Source of the DNA: Betaproteobacteria bacterium
Lineage (GTDB): Bacteria > Pseudomonadota > Gammaproteobacteria > Burkholderiales > Casimicrobiaceae
Assembly: GCA_025355395.1 (NCBI GenBank)
Contig: JANXZT010000400.1
Coordinates: forward strand, 1 to 13,490
DNA length: 13,490 bases
Direction: 5' to 3'
The translations under genes and the position numbers were made by a program. A model generated the notes under the pieces. It had not been told where the DNA came from. It saw only the letters and a program-made list of their open reading frames with translations, and did not search any database. This document shows, piece by piece, positions 5,543-12,512 of the stretch. Numbering within the stretch: the first letter of the stretch is position 1; every line of letters starts with the position of its first letter.

Positions 5543-6367
5543 TCAGTTAAGAAACGTGAGCTGCAATCCGGCGAGGGGCAGCACGCCGTAGTCGCTTCGC
5601 CATGTCTCGCCTGGCTGCACCGGCCACGCGTCGGTGATCGTGCCGGTGGTCACGATCTCACCGGCGGCGAGCCGTGGGGCGCCCGCTTGTTGGCTCAACA
5701 CCCGCGCCAGATGCGCAAGCGCGTGGGCGGGGCCCCCAAAAACATTCGCCCCGATGCCACGATCGATCACGTCGTCATCGCGCCGGAGCGTGAGCTCGAA
5801 GCGCGGCAACAGCTCGGCCATGCGCTGCCGCTGGCTGTCGTCGAGCGCGACGGGTGGCCCTATCACCAATGCGCCGTGAAGCCCGAAGGCGGCAGTGCAA
5901 TCGGCGGCGCTGAATTTCCAGTCAGGGAAGTGGCTCTGAACGATCTCGAATCCGGGCGCGATCCAATCCACGCAATCGAGTGCGAAGAGAGAATCGTCCG
6001 CTTCGGGTAGCGCAGTGCGAAGGTGAAACACGACTTCGGGCTCGATGCGCGGACGCGCGAATGAACGCAGCGCGAGCGTCGCAGTGTTGCCCTGCGCGTA
6101 ATGAACCGTGTTCGACCACATGTGCGCCCACATCGGTTGAAACACGCCATAGCGCGGCCAGATCGTGGTGTTGGTGAAGCCGATCTTGCGCCCGACCGGG
6201 CGCCAGCCTTGCGCCAGGCGTCGCTGGTCCAGAATCGCCAGCACGCGATACGCTGCGGCAACGTCGAAATCCGGCGCATCGCGGGTAATCGAGGTGATCG
6301 AGCCGGCCTCGTCATAAGCGCGCAGCAGGCGCTCCGCGATCGCCTTTTCGTCGGCGGGCGAGGTCAT
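5543..6367 (-). CDS. 2-keto-4-pentenoate hydratase-like enzyme (fumarylacetoacetase superfamily)
   Basis: A 274-residue cytoplasmic enzyme of the MhpD-like branch of the fumarylacetoacetate hydrolase superfamily, which adds water to 2-keto-alkenoates or decarboxylates related acids late in aromatic ring-cleavage pathways. Visible landmarks are GRKIGFTN (K61), the metal-ligand motif RIEPEVVF (E109, E111), PGFEIVQSHFPDW (E141), FGLHGALVIGPP, and the C-terminal GEIVTTGTITDAWPVQPGETW. The likely metal ligands E109, E111 and E141 are intact. The start ATG at 6367 overlaps the stop codon of the small membrane protein gene as ATGA, so translation is coupled. No meta-cleavage dioxygenase or aldolase lies nearby, so the true substrate is open. 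Confidence 0.85.
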   Translation of the reverse strand: MTSPADEKAIAERLLRAYDEAGSITSITRDAPDFDVAAAYRVLAILDQRRLAQGWRPVGRKIGFTNTTIWPRYGVFQPMWAHMWSNTVHYAQGNTATLALRSFARPRIEPEVVFHLRTALPEADDSLFALDCVDWIAPGFEIVQSHFPDWKFSAADCTAAFGLHGALVIGPPVALDDSQRQRMAELLPRFELTLRRDDDVIDRGIGANVFGGPAHALAHLARVLSQQAGAPRLAAGEIVTTGTITDAWPVQPGETWRSDYGVLPLAGLQLTFLN

Positions 6368-6579
6368 TCGATCCAGCCTGCGCCCTTGAGCAAGGCCACA
6401 CCCGCTGCGAACACCAGCACGGCAATTACCATCGCGAGCACGACGCCCACGATGCCGCTCAAGAGCCCCGACCATCCCTGAGGCACGACCAGGAACCACG
6501 CCGCAATGGCGCCCGCGCCGCCGGCCAGGATAATCGCGGTCAAGCTCGCCACCAAGGATCTGCCTTTACCCAAAGCCAT
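6364..6579 (-). CDS. Small two-helix membrane protein of unknown function
   Basis: A 71-residue hydrophobic protein with two predicted membrane helices (about 9-32 and 38-66), a short basic N-terminus (GKGR) and almost no loops. I do not recognise the family. A ribosome binding sequence, GAGGAAAGG (6593-6585), precedes the ATG, and the stop codon overlaps the hydratase start as ATGA. Both support a real gene that is translated together with the hydratase. The hairpin-like fold and Gly/Ala-rich helices suggest oligomerisation or association with a larger membrane protein, which is inference only. Confidence 0.7.
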   Translation of the reverse strand: MALGKGRSLVASLTAIILAGGAGAIAAWFLVVPQGWSGLLSGIVGVVLAMVIAVLVFAAGVALLKGAGWIE

Positions 6580-6714
6580 GCCTGCCTTTCCTCGTCGATC
6601 AATCCGTCGGGCACTGTCTTTTTGGCTGCGTCCGCGCCGCCGCCTGCTGCCCGAAGTCTGTTCTGCTGCCGTAGACTCGTATCATGTTTCATCACGTCCG
6701 AAACCAGCGTCATC

Positions 6715-7203
6715 TCAGCCCGCGTTCGGCAATGCATGCAGGTTGTCGACCCAGTGCACTTCTTCCGGGTTGGGCTCGACGGCCGGGATGTCGAGGTTGA
6801 CCACCACCGGCTCCTGACCACTTCGCACCAGGACGCAGGACAGCGGCTCGGTGTCGCTCGCGTTGATCTCTTGGTGCGGCACAAATGGCGGCACATAAAT
6901 GAAATCGCCGGGGCCCGCCTCTGCCGTGAATTCCAGCCGGTCGCCCCACTTCATGCGCGCCCGGCCGCTCACCACGTAAATCACGCTTTCCACGGCGCCA
7001 TGATGATGGGCTCCCGTCTTGGCCTTGGCATGAATCACCACGGTGCCGGCCCACAATTTCTCGGCCCCGGCCCGCGCATGAGTGATGGCGGCCGCGCGGT
7101 TCATGCCCGGCGTTTGCGCGGTATTGATGTCAAGTTCTCCGGAGCGCACCACACGCACGCCACGAAGGCGCCATTTGGATCGTGAATCGGGTTGGTCGGT
7201 CAT
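6715..7203 (-). CDS. Cupin-domain protein
   Basis: A 162-residue single-domain cupin. Motif 1, GAHHHGAVESVIYVVSG, supplies H66, H68 and E72; motif 2, PGDFIYVPPFVPHQEIN, supplies H110. These are the usual ligands for one Fe, Mn or Zn ion, so a metal-dependent dioxygenase, isomerase or binding role is possible, but no specific activity can be read. The ATG at 7203 was preferred to an in-frame ATG at 7221 because AAGGAG (7215-7210) stands six bases before it. The gene is divergent from the ATP-grasp gene and lies 135 bases before the small membrane protein gene on the same strand, so it probably heads that operon. Confidence 0.85.
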   Translation of the reverse strand: MTDQPDSRSKWRLRGVRVVRSGELDINTAQTPGMNRAAAITHARAGAEKLWAGTVVIHAKAKTGAHHHGAVESVIYVVSGRARMKWGDRLEFTAEAGPGDFIYVPPFVPHQEINASDTEPLSCVLVRSGQEPVVVNLDIPAVEPNPEEVHWVDNLHALPNAG

Positions 7204-7391
7204 GCACTTCTCCTTGCACACATCAGGATCAGACCTTATCTACCCCTAAGGCGCGACAACTTTACACCCCCGTGGCTTGGGACGCCTGCGCCAGTTACAA
7301 GGATGTAAGCAATGGTTATTTCCGTCGTGCGCTACGGATCGTTATCCTGATTGGATCGCACGCTGGTCTGCACGCATTCCTGGGAGTTGCA
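7204..7391. promoter_or_regulatory. Divergent intergenic region with TTACA-AGGA-TGTAA
   Basis: These 188 bases must hold promoters for the cupin operon on one side and the ATP-grasp gene on the other. An inverted repeat, TTACA-AGGA-TGTAA, lies at 7295-7308 near the centre, as an operator for one or both genes might. I could not identify convincing -35/-10 pairs. The ribosome binding site of the ATP-grasp gene, GGGAG, is at 7382-7386. Confidence 0.35.
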
Positions 7392-8342
7392 ATGCGCAAA
7401 ATACATGTCCTTCATGAGAACGACGTGTGGGTGGAACCCTTACGCGCCGCCTTCGTCGAGCAGCAGCTGCCCTATGCGGAGTGGTTCCTGAGCGAAGGCA
7501 CGGTCGATTTTGCCCAATCGCCGCCCGAGGGCGTGTTCTATAACCGGATGAGCGCCTCCTCGCATACCCGCGACCATCGATATGCCGCGGAACTGACGGG
7601 TGGAGTGCTGGCGTGGCTCGAGGCGCATGGCCGCCGGGTGATCAACAATGGCCGCGCGCTGCAACTCGAGATCAGCAAGATGGCGCAGTACGGCGCCCTC
7701 CAGCGCCATGGCATCCGCACGCCACGCACCATCGCGGCCGTGGGCCAAGAACATATTCTTGCGGCGGCCCGCAGGATGGGCGGACCGTTCATCACCAAGC
7801 ACAACCGCGCCGGCAAGGGCCTTGGCGTCCATCTATTCCAGACGGTCGCAGGCCTCGAAGAGCACATCCGCTCCGCTGCGTTCGAAGCCCCGGTCGATGG
7901 CGTGACCCTGATCCAGGAATATATTCAAGCGCCCGAGCCTTTTATCACGCGAGTGGAGTTCGTCGGCGGCAAATTCCTATACGCCGTGCGCGTTGACACC
8001 TCCCTGGGTTTCGAGCTCTGTCCGGCCGACGCATGCCAGATCGGCGATGCGTTTTGCCCGGCGGGGACCACTCCAGGCCCGCGGTTCGAAATCATCGAGC
8101 GGTTCGAGCACCCGCTCATCGAGCGTTATCGCCGCTTCATCGCGGACAACGGCATCGGCATCGCCGGGATCGAGTTCATCACCGATCGAAGCGGCGAGCT
8201 CTACACCTACGACGTGAACACCAATACTAACTACAACAGCGAAGCGGAAGCCAAAGCCGGCATCTTCGGCATGCGCGCAATCGCCGGTTACCTGGGACAG
8301 GAACTGCGCCGGCAGCAACCTGACCAGCGCATTGCCGCCTGA
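7392..8342 (+). CDS. RimK-like ATP-grasp ligase (alpha-L-glutamate ligase family)
   Basis: A 316-residue cytoplasmic ATP-grasp protein, expected to activate a carboxylate with ATP and join it to an amine. The N-terminal domain carries GVFYNRMSASSHTRDHRY (about 47-64), characteristic of this RimK-like subgroup. ATP-binding features include K96, K136 and the glycine loop NRAGKGLGVHLF (138-149), with the hinge LIQEYI (173-178). The metal-binding end is GIEFITDRSGELYTYDVNTNTNYN (259-282), with E261, D274 and N276 as likely Mg ligands. The ATG at 7392 follows GGGAG by five bases and matches the expected N-terminus (MRKIHVLHEND). The amino acid, peptide or other acceptor cannot be deduced from the context. 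Confidence 0.85.
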   Translation: MRKIHVLHENDVWVEPLRAAFVEQQLPYAEWFLSEGTVDFAQSPPEGVFYNRMSASSHTRDHRYAAELTGGVLAWLEAHGRRVINNGRALQLEISKMAQYGALQRHGIRTPRTIAAVGQEHILAAARRMGGPFITKHNRAGKGLGVHLFQTVAGLEEHIRSAAFEAPVDGVTLIQEYIQAPEPFITRVEFVGGKFLYAVRVDTSLGFELCPADACQIGDAFCPAGTTPGPRFEIIERFEHPLIERYRRFIADNGIGIAGIEFITDRSGELYTYDVNTNTNYNSEAEAKAGIFGMRAIAGYLGQELRRQQPDQRIAA

Positions 8343-8382
8343 GCTATCGCCAGCGGCGCGAGTGGCGCGTGATGGTCCTGCT

Positions 8383-8934
8383 TCATTGCAGCGACGGACT
8401 CTCGCTCATGGTGGCGGAGAGATCGGCACGCAGGCGCACGATGAAGGCCTCGGTGCTGGGGGAAGCCTCCGCCGAATAATGCGCGGTGTAATCGGCCGCC
8501 ACCACCGGGGCGATGGCCTGCAGCAGCCAATTTGCTGCGGAGAATAGCGGCGTGAGATCCGGGAACGCCCCCTCGGTGGACGGCACGTAAGCAAATTGCG
8601 TGTCCTGGTGATGCGGTGCGATCGCGTTCAGGGCATCGGTCACCTCCCGCGGCGGGGTCGGCAGTCCCCGCGCAGCCGCCTCGCTCAATGCCCGCGGGAG
8701 GGAATGGCGGTAGTCATTGCAGAGGGTGTCGGCCGGCACGCCGCGCGCACGCAAAAAAGCCTTGAGCGCGAACTCCAGCGCCTGCGCGGCGAGATGATAG
8801 TTGGCCTGTGCCTCGTCGCAATCGAGCCGATGGCGCCCGGATAGGGTGCGCACGGCGCGGAGGTAATCATGGGCATAACGCCAATAAGCGAGGGCGTTGG
8901 TACGTCGTACTTCGAGGTCTGCGTTTTCTATCAT
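8383..8934 (-). CDS. HEPN-like helical protein, hypothetical
   Basis: A 183-residue, mostly helical protein. Residues 10-90 resemble a HEPN-type four-helix bundle: AYWRYAHDYLRAVRTL, then NYHLAAQALEFALKAFLRARG, then YRHSLPRALSEAAARGL. HEPN proteins are often toxins, RNases or partners of nucleotidyltransferases. The RNase motif R-x4-6-H is not evident here: the Arg and His in YRHSL (R76, H77) are adjacent. No nucleotidyltransferase gene is beside it. The ATG at 8934 has no ribosome binding site, and two imperfect 28-base repeats stand directly upstream; a longer frame through them adds low-complexity sequence and was rejected as the start. Gene reality is likely, family membership moderate, function unknown. 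Confidence 0.6.
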   Translation of the reverse strand: MIENADLEVRRTNALAYWRYAHDYLRAVRTLSGRHRLDCDEAQANYHLAAQALEFALKAFLRARGVPADTLCNDYRHSLPRALSEAAARGLPTPPREVTDALNAIAPHHQDTQFAYVPSTEGAFPDLTPLFSAANWLLQAIAPVVAADYTAHYSAEASPSTEAFIVRLRADLSATMSESPSLQ

Positions 8935-8941
8935 GCTATTG

Positions 8942-8999
8942 AATGGTGAACGTGCAAATGATGCACGGGTAAATGGTGGACGGGGCAAGTGATGCACGG
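8942..8999. repeat. Two imperfect 28-29 base tandem repeats before the HEPN-like gene
   Basis: Units at 8942-8969 and 8972-8999 both begin AATGGTG and end TGATGCACGG, with a one-base length difference and a few substitutions between. The nearer unit ends seven bases from the start codon of the HEPN-like gene. Their place suggests operator sites for a DNA-binding protein, perhaps controlling that gene, though chance duplication is possible. Confidence 0.7.
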
Positions 9000-9073
9000 C
9001 TTTCGGCGTTGGCCTTCGGCGCTGCAACGCGTCGACGGCGAAAATCCCGGAATGTGGTCAGAAGACGCAGCCG

Positions 9074-9105
9074 CCCAACCTTTGCGAGTGGTTGGGAAGG
9101 TTGGG
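9074..9105. repeat. Hairpin with two alternative right arms
   Basis: CCCAACCTT (9074-9082) pairs perfectly with AAGGTTGGG (9097-9105) across a 14-base loop. The core CCCAACC can also pair with a nearer GGTTGGG (9090-9096), so two mutually exclusive stems are possible. No T run follows on either strand, so it is not a standard terminator. It lies about 160 bases before the thiolase start. Confidence 0.6.
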
Positions 9106-9261
9106 TAGTGCGCTCGGCGCGAAGTTCCGGCGGAAGTGAAAGAGAATGCTCGAGACACGTCGACGGTAGACGATTCATCACGTTAACGCGTCTCGCGCCG
9201 CCGTGGCCGCTGGTGGCGGTATGATGACAGCCCATTTGCAACACACCCTGCGAGGACCATT

Positions 9262-10452
9262 ATGAGCGAGCAACGGGAAGTCGTCATTTTGAGCGGCGTG
9301 CGCACGGCCATCGGCGATTATGGCGGAAGTCTAAAGGATATCCCACCGACCGAACTCGCCGCGCGCGTGGTGCGTGAGGCGGTGCGCCGAAGCGGAATCG
9401 ATCCGACGCTGGTCGGACAATGCGTCTTCGGCAACGTCATCCACACCGAACCGAAGGACATGTACTTTGCGCGGGTCGCGGCAATCAACGGCGGATTGCC
9501 GCACGATACTGGCGCACTGACGCTCAATCGCCTTTGCGGCAGCGGCTTGCAAGCAATTGTGTCTGCGGCGCAATACATCCTGCTCGGCGACGCCGACGCC
9601 GCCGTCGCCGGCGGGGCCGAAAGCATGAGTCGTGCCGCGTTCATGTCGACGACGCAACGCTGGGGTGCCCGCATGGGCGACGCGAAGATGCTCGACGCCA
9701 TGGTCGGCGCCCTTACCGACCCGTTCGACTCGATGCACATGGGCGTCACGGCGGAAAACGTTGCGAAACAGTGCGGGATCGCGCGCGACATGCAGGACGC
9801 ATTCGCCGCGCAGAGCCACCATCGCGCGGCCGCAGCAATCGGCGGGGGCCGTTTCAAGGAGCAGATCCTGCCTATGGAGATCAAGAGCAAGAAAGGGCCG
9901 CTCAGCTTCGACACCGACGAGCACGTGCGCGGCGAGTCGACGACCGAGAGCATGAGCAAGCTCAAGGCGGTGTTCATCAAGGAAAACGGCACCGTGACGG
10001 CAGGCAATGCCTCCGGCTTGAACGATGCCGCGGCGGCGCTGGTGCTCATGGAACGCTCGACCGCAACGGCCAAGGGATTGAAGCCGATGGCGCGCCTTGT
10101 CGCCTACGGTCATGCCGGAATTGATCCCAAGATCATGGGCCTGGGCCCGGTATCCGCCGTCAAGCGGGCGCTGACCAAGGCACACCTGCAGATCGGCGAC
10201 ATCGACGTGATTGAATCCAATGAAGCGTTCGCGGCCCAGGCGCTCGGCGTGAGCAAGGAGTTGGGTCTCGATCCGGCCAAGGTGAACCCCAACGGCGGCG
10301 CGATCGCGCTCGGCCATCCGATCGGAGCGACCGGTGCGATCCTGACCGTCAAGGCGATATACGAATTGCACCGCTCCGGTGGCCGTTATGGCCTTATTAC
10401 GATGTGCATCGGCGGGGGTCAGGGCATCGCCGCGATCATCGAGCGGCTATAG
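9262..10452 (+). CDS. bktB: Beta-ketothiolase (acetyl-CoA acyltransferase), BktB-like
   Basis: A 396-residue thiolase that condenses or cleaves acyl-CoA with acetyl-CoA, in polyhydroxyalkanoate synthesis or fatty-acid and ketone-body turnover. All catalytic parts are present: nucleophile C92 in LNRLCGSGLQ, H352 in NPNGGAIALGHPIGATG, and the acid/base C382 in TMCIGGGQG. The N-terminal segment (VVILSGVRTAIGDYGGSLKD) and HTEPKDMYFARVAAINGG closely resemble BktB of Cupriavidus as I remember it, more than PhaA. The start ATG follows GAGGA by five bases. No phaB or phaC is adjacent, so the pathway is not fixed by context. The symbol reflects resemblance and substrate range is untested; plain acetyl-CoA acetyltransferase is the alternative. 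Confidence 0.88.
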   Translation: MSEQREVVILSGVRTAIGDYGGSLKDIPPTELAARVVREAVRRSGIDPTLVGQCVFGNVIHTEPKDMYFARVAAINGGLPHDTGALTLNRLCGSGLQAIVSAAQYILLGDADAAVAGGAESMSRAAFMSTTQRWGARMGDAKMLDAMVGALTDPFDSMHMGVTAENVAKQCGIARDMQDAFAAQSHHRAAAAIGGGRFKEQILPMEIKSKKGPLSFDTDEHVRGESTTESMSKLKAVFIKENGTVTAGNASGLNDAAAALVLMERSTATAKGLKPMARLVAYGHAGIDPKIMGLGPVSAVKRALTKAHLQIGDIDVIESNEAFAAQALGVSKELGLDPAKVNPNGGAIALGHPIGATGAILTVKAIYELHRSGGRYGLITMCIGGGQGIAAIIERL

Positions 10453-10497
10453 GCGTCTGTGTCGCGCGCGAGCTGTCAGGCAGTTCAGTGAGATCGG

Positions 10498-11667
10498 TCA
10501 CGGCGAGCGACCGTTGAGGCGCAAGAGCCGCTGCGGACCGAGCTCCTCCAGACGCGCGATCCCCAGCATCGCCATATCGCGCTGAATCTCGTCGAACAAC
10601 AGACCGATGGCGTGACTCACGCCATCGACGCCGCCGATGGCTGCCGCGTAACCAAAGGGTCGTCCGACGAAGACGAATTTCGCCCCGAGCGCCAACGCCT
10701 TGAGCACATCGGTACCTCGGCGCACACCGCTGTCCATCATGACCGGAATGTCGGGGCACACCGCCACGATTGCCGGCAGCACGCGCAGAGGCGACACCGC
10801 GCCGTCGAGCTGGCGCCCGCCGTGATTGGAAACGATGATGCCGTCGGCGCCGGCTTCCCGTGCAATCCGTGCATCCGCCGGGTCGAGAATACCCTTGACG
10901 ACGAGCGGCCCTTTCCACAAACGACGGATCAACGCGAAGTGCGTCCAATCGAGATGCCCGCGATCGGACCAATCGCGAATCACGCTTGGCGACAGAATCG
11001 GCGCGCCGCGCGTCGCGTAGTTGTTCTCGAAGTGTGGCATGCCGTGGCAAACCAGAGTGCGCAGGAACGTTCCGAAGAGCCATCGCGGGTGCGTAATGCC
11101 TTCCCACGCGAGACGAGCCGACGGGCGGAGCGGTGTGGAAAAGCCCGCCCTCACATTGTTTTCGCGGTTGCCGGCGACCTGCGAATCGACAGTGATGACA
11201 AGATTCTCGAATCCGGCCCTCGCCACGCGTTCGATCAGCGCCGTGATCTGCGACACCTCGCCCGGAAGGTAGGCTTGAAACCACATACCCTTGCACTCTC
11301 GTGCGACATCCTCCAGACGGATGAGCGATGAGCTGCTCATGATCATCGGAACGTTGGCCGCTGCTGCGGCTTGGGCCAGCACCACGTCGCCGCGGTACGC
11401 ATAAAGCGCACTGATCCCGAGCGGCGCAATGCCGAACGGCGCAGCGTAGTGGTGACCGAAAAGAGAGGTCTGCTGCGAGCATTTGGAGACGTCGGTCAGC
11501 ACCCGTGGGATAAACCCCAGCTCGCGGAATGCGGCGCGATTGTCGGCCAATGACGCGTTGGTTTCAACCGCTCCGGCGACGTAGCCGAACACCGGGCGCG
11601 GCAGATGCTTCTGCGCTGCCGCCTCGAAATCGTCGAGGCAAAGGAGGCGCGCGACGCGTTTGGTCAT
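10498..11667 (-). CDS. FMN-dependent alpha-hydroxy-acid dehydrogenase/oxidase (LldD family)
   Basis: A 389-residue flavoprotein of the family that includes L-lactate dehydrogenase LldD, glycolate oxidase and mandelate dehydrogenase; it oxidises an (S)-2-hydroxy acid to the keto acid. Key features are YVAGAVETNASLADNRAAF (29-47), FMN-binding APLGISALY and QAYLPG, K258 in LVVKGI, the catalytic H282 with R285 in VSNHGGRQLD, and the phosphate-binding end MMDSGVRRGTDVLKALALGAKFVFVGRPFGY. The segment VDSQVAGNRENNVRAGF corresponds to the usual TVDxxxxGxREND/NxRxGF. The ATG at 11667 fits the family N-terminus (MTKRVARLLCLDDFEAAAQKHLP), although it has no clear ribosome binding site. The substrate is not determinable. 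It converges with the thiolase gene, 45 bases apart, and diverges from the DUF1993 gene. Confidence 0.9.
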   Translation of the reverse strand: MTKRVARLLCLDDFEAAAQKHLPRPVFGYVAGAVETNASLADNRAAFRELGFIPRVLTDVSKCSQQTSLFGHHYAAPFGIAPLGISALYAYRGDVVLAQAAAAANVPMIMSSSSLIRLEDVARECKGMWFQAYLPGEVSQITALIERVARAGFENLVITVDSQVAGNRENNVRAGFSTPLRPSARLAWEGITHPRWLFGTFLRTLVCHGMPHFENNYATRGAPILSPSVIRDWSDRGHLDWTHFALIRRLWKGPLVVKGILDPADARIAREAGADGIIVSNHGGRQLDGAVSPLRVLPAIVAVCPDIPVMMDSGVRRGTDVLKALALGAKFVFVGRPFGYAAAIGGVDGVSHAIGLLFDEIQRDMAMLGIARLEELGPQRLLRLNGRSP

Positions 11668-11881
11668 GAATCGCGCGTCAAGCACCTGCAAGCGGCCGAA
11701 CTGGTTTGAGTACACATTGCGTGGACGCTTCTGCCATCGGGCTTGGTGTGCGGTTTTGCAAAGTGACGATCTAGGGGCCTGTCGGCTTTGGGAGCGAGTT
11801 GGAAAGGCGCGCCATCGTACCGCAGGGCTTCGGAGCCTTCCGCTGGCCGTACAATACGGCTCCCATGCCACAGGAGCCCTC

Positions 11882-12391
11882 ATGGCGATCTCGATGTATC
11901 AGGCGTCCGTTCCGATGTTCGTGAAAACACTCACCAATCTCAATGGCATCCTGGAAAAGGCGCGTGCGCACGGTGAGACCCGCAAGATCGACCCGCCGGC
12001 GCTGCTCACGGCGCGTCTTTTCCCCGACATGCTGAACCTGACCCGCCAGGTGCAGATCGCCACCGATTTTGCGCGTGGCACCAGTGCCAGGCTGGCCGGC
12101 ATCGAGCCTCCAGCCGTCGAGGACACGGAAGCGAGTTTCGAAGAGTTGATCGCCCGCGTCGAGCGAACCATCGCGTTTTTGCGCACGCTCACGCCCGCGC
12201 AGATCGATGGCTCCGAAGCGCGCGAGGTCGTCCGTCCGATCGGCGGCGAGCCACACCGGTTTACCGGCATCAATTATCTTCTCCAGTTCTCGCTTCCGAA
12301 CTTCTACTTTCATGCGACGACGGCCTACGCGATTCTCCGTCACAACGGCGTAGAAGTCGGGAAAGCGGACTTCATCGGCAAGCTCGACTGA
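11882..12391 (+). CDS. DUF1993 family protein
   Basis: A 169-residue protein of the DUF1993 family, of unknown function. The helical pattern fits a DinB-like four-helix bundle. Family landmarks are the start ISMYQASVPMFVKTLTNLNGIL, LFPDMLNLTRQVQIATDFARG, and the C-terminal LLQFSLPNFYFHATTAYAILRHNGVEVGKADFIG. No signal peptide is present, so it should be cytoplasmic. The ATG at 11882 follows AGGAG (11872-11876) by five bases. A TACAAT at 11850-11855 could be a -10 box, with no clear -35. The gene diverges from the flavoprotein gene across 214 bases and lies 121 bases ahead of the glycosyltransferase gene. Confidence 0.88.
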   Translation: MAISMYQASVPMFVKTLTNLNGILEKARAHGETRKIDPPALLTARLFPDMLNLTRQVQIATDFARGTSARLAGIEPPAVEDTEASFEELIARVERTIAFLRTLTPAQIDGSEAREVVRPIGGEPHRFTGINYLLQFSLPNFYFHATTAYAILRHNGVEVGKADFIGKLD

Positions 12392-12437
12392 TCGACGGCC
12401 CAGGCGGCGGTCGAACTTGTGGCAGGTGGGGATGGTC

Positions 12438-12452
12438 TATCGAGCCTCGATA
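12438..12452. repeat. Perfect palindrome TATCGA-GCC-TCGATA
   Basis: Six-base perfect arms flank a three-base centre, 61 bases before the glycosyltransferase start and 47 bases after the DUF1993 stop. The position suits an operator for a dimeric regulator. No adjacent promoter is clear, and no second copy was noticed in the window. Confidence 0.5.
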
Positions 12453-12512
12453 TAAGAGTGGGCCTCCCCGAACGGTGTGGGAGAGGTCAGGTTTCATGGA
12501 ACGTCCGCACCC

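Larger units (their letters stand above)
8935..9261. other. Divergent 327-base region with tandem repeats and a hairpin
   Basis: No gene is supported here. It lies between the starts of the HEPN-like gene (minus) and the thiolase gene (plus). The part nearest the HEPN-like gene carries two imperfect repeats (8942-8999). The middle has a long hairpin of CCCAACCTT and AAGGTTGGG (9074-9105). The thiolase ribosome binding site GAGGA is at 9252-9256, and TATGAT at 9220-9225 could be its -10 box, though no good -35 accompanies it. Confidence 0.6.

Noticed and set aside
8935..9027. N-terminal extension of the HEPN-like protein through the upstream repeats
   Set aside because: The added residues (HHLPRPPFTRASFARSP) only translate the tandem repeat, and no ribosome binding site supports the earlier start.
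8973..9224. An 83-codon plus-strand frame in the gap before the thiolase gene
   Set aside because: Arg/Ser-rich composition, no ribosome binding site, and it runs through the hairpin and one of the tandem repeats.
9318..10371. Long minus-strand frames opposite the thiolase gene
   Set aside because: The composition is that of antisense translation and the thiolase frame has every catalytic motif.
10612..11331. Plus-strand frame opposite the alpha-hydroxy-acid dehydrogenase gene
   Set aside because: No recognisable domain, and the flavoprotein on the minus strand is complete.
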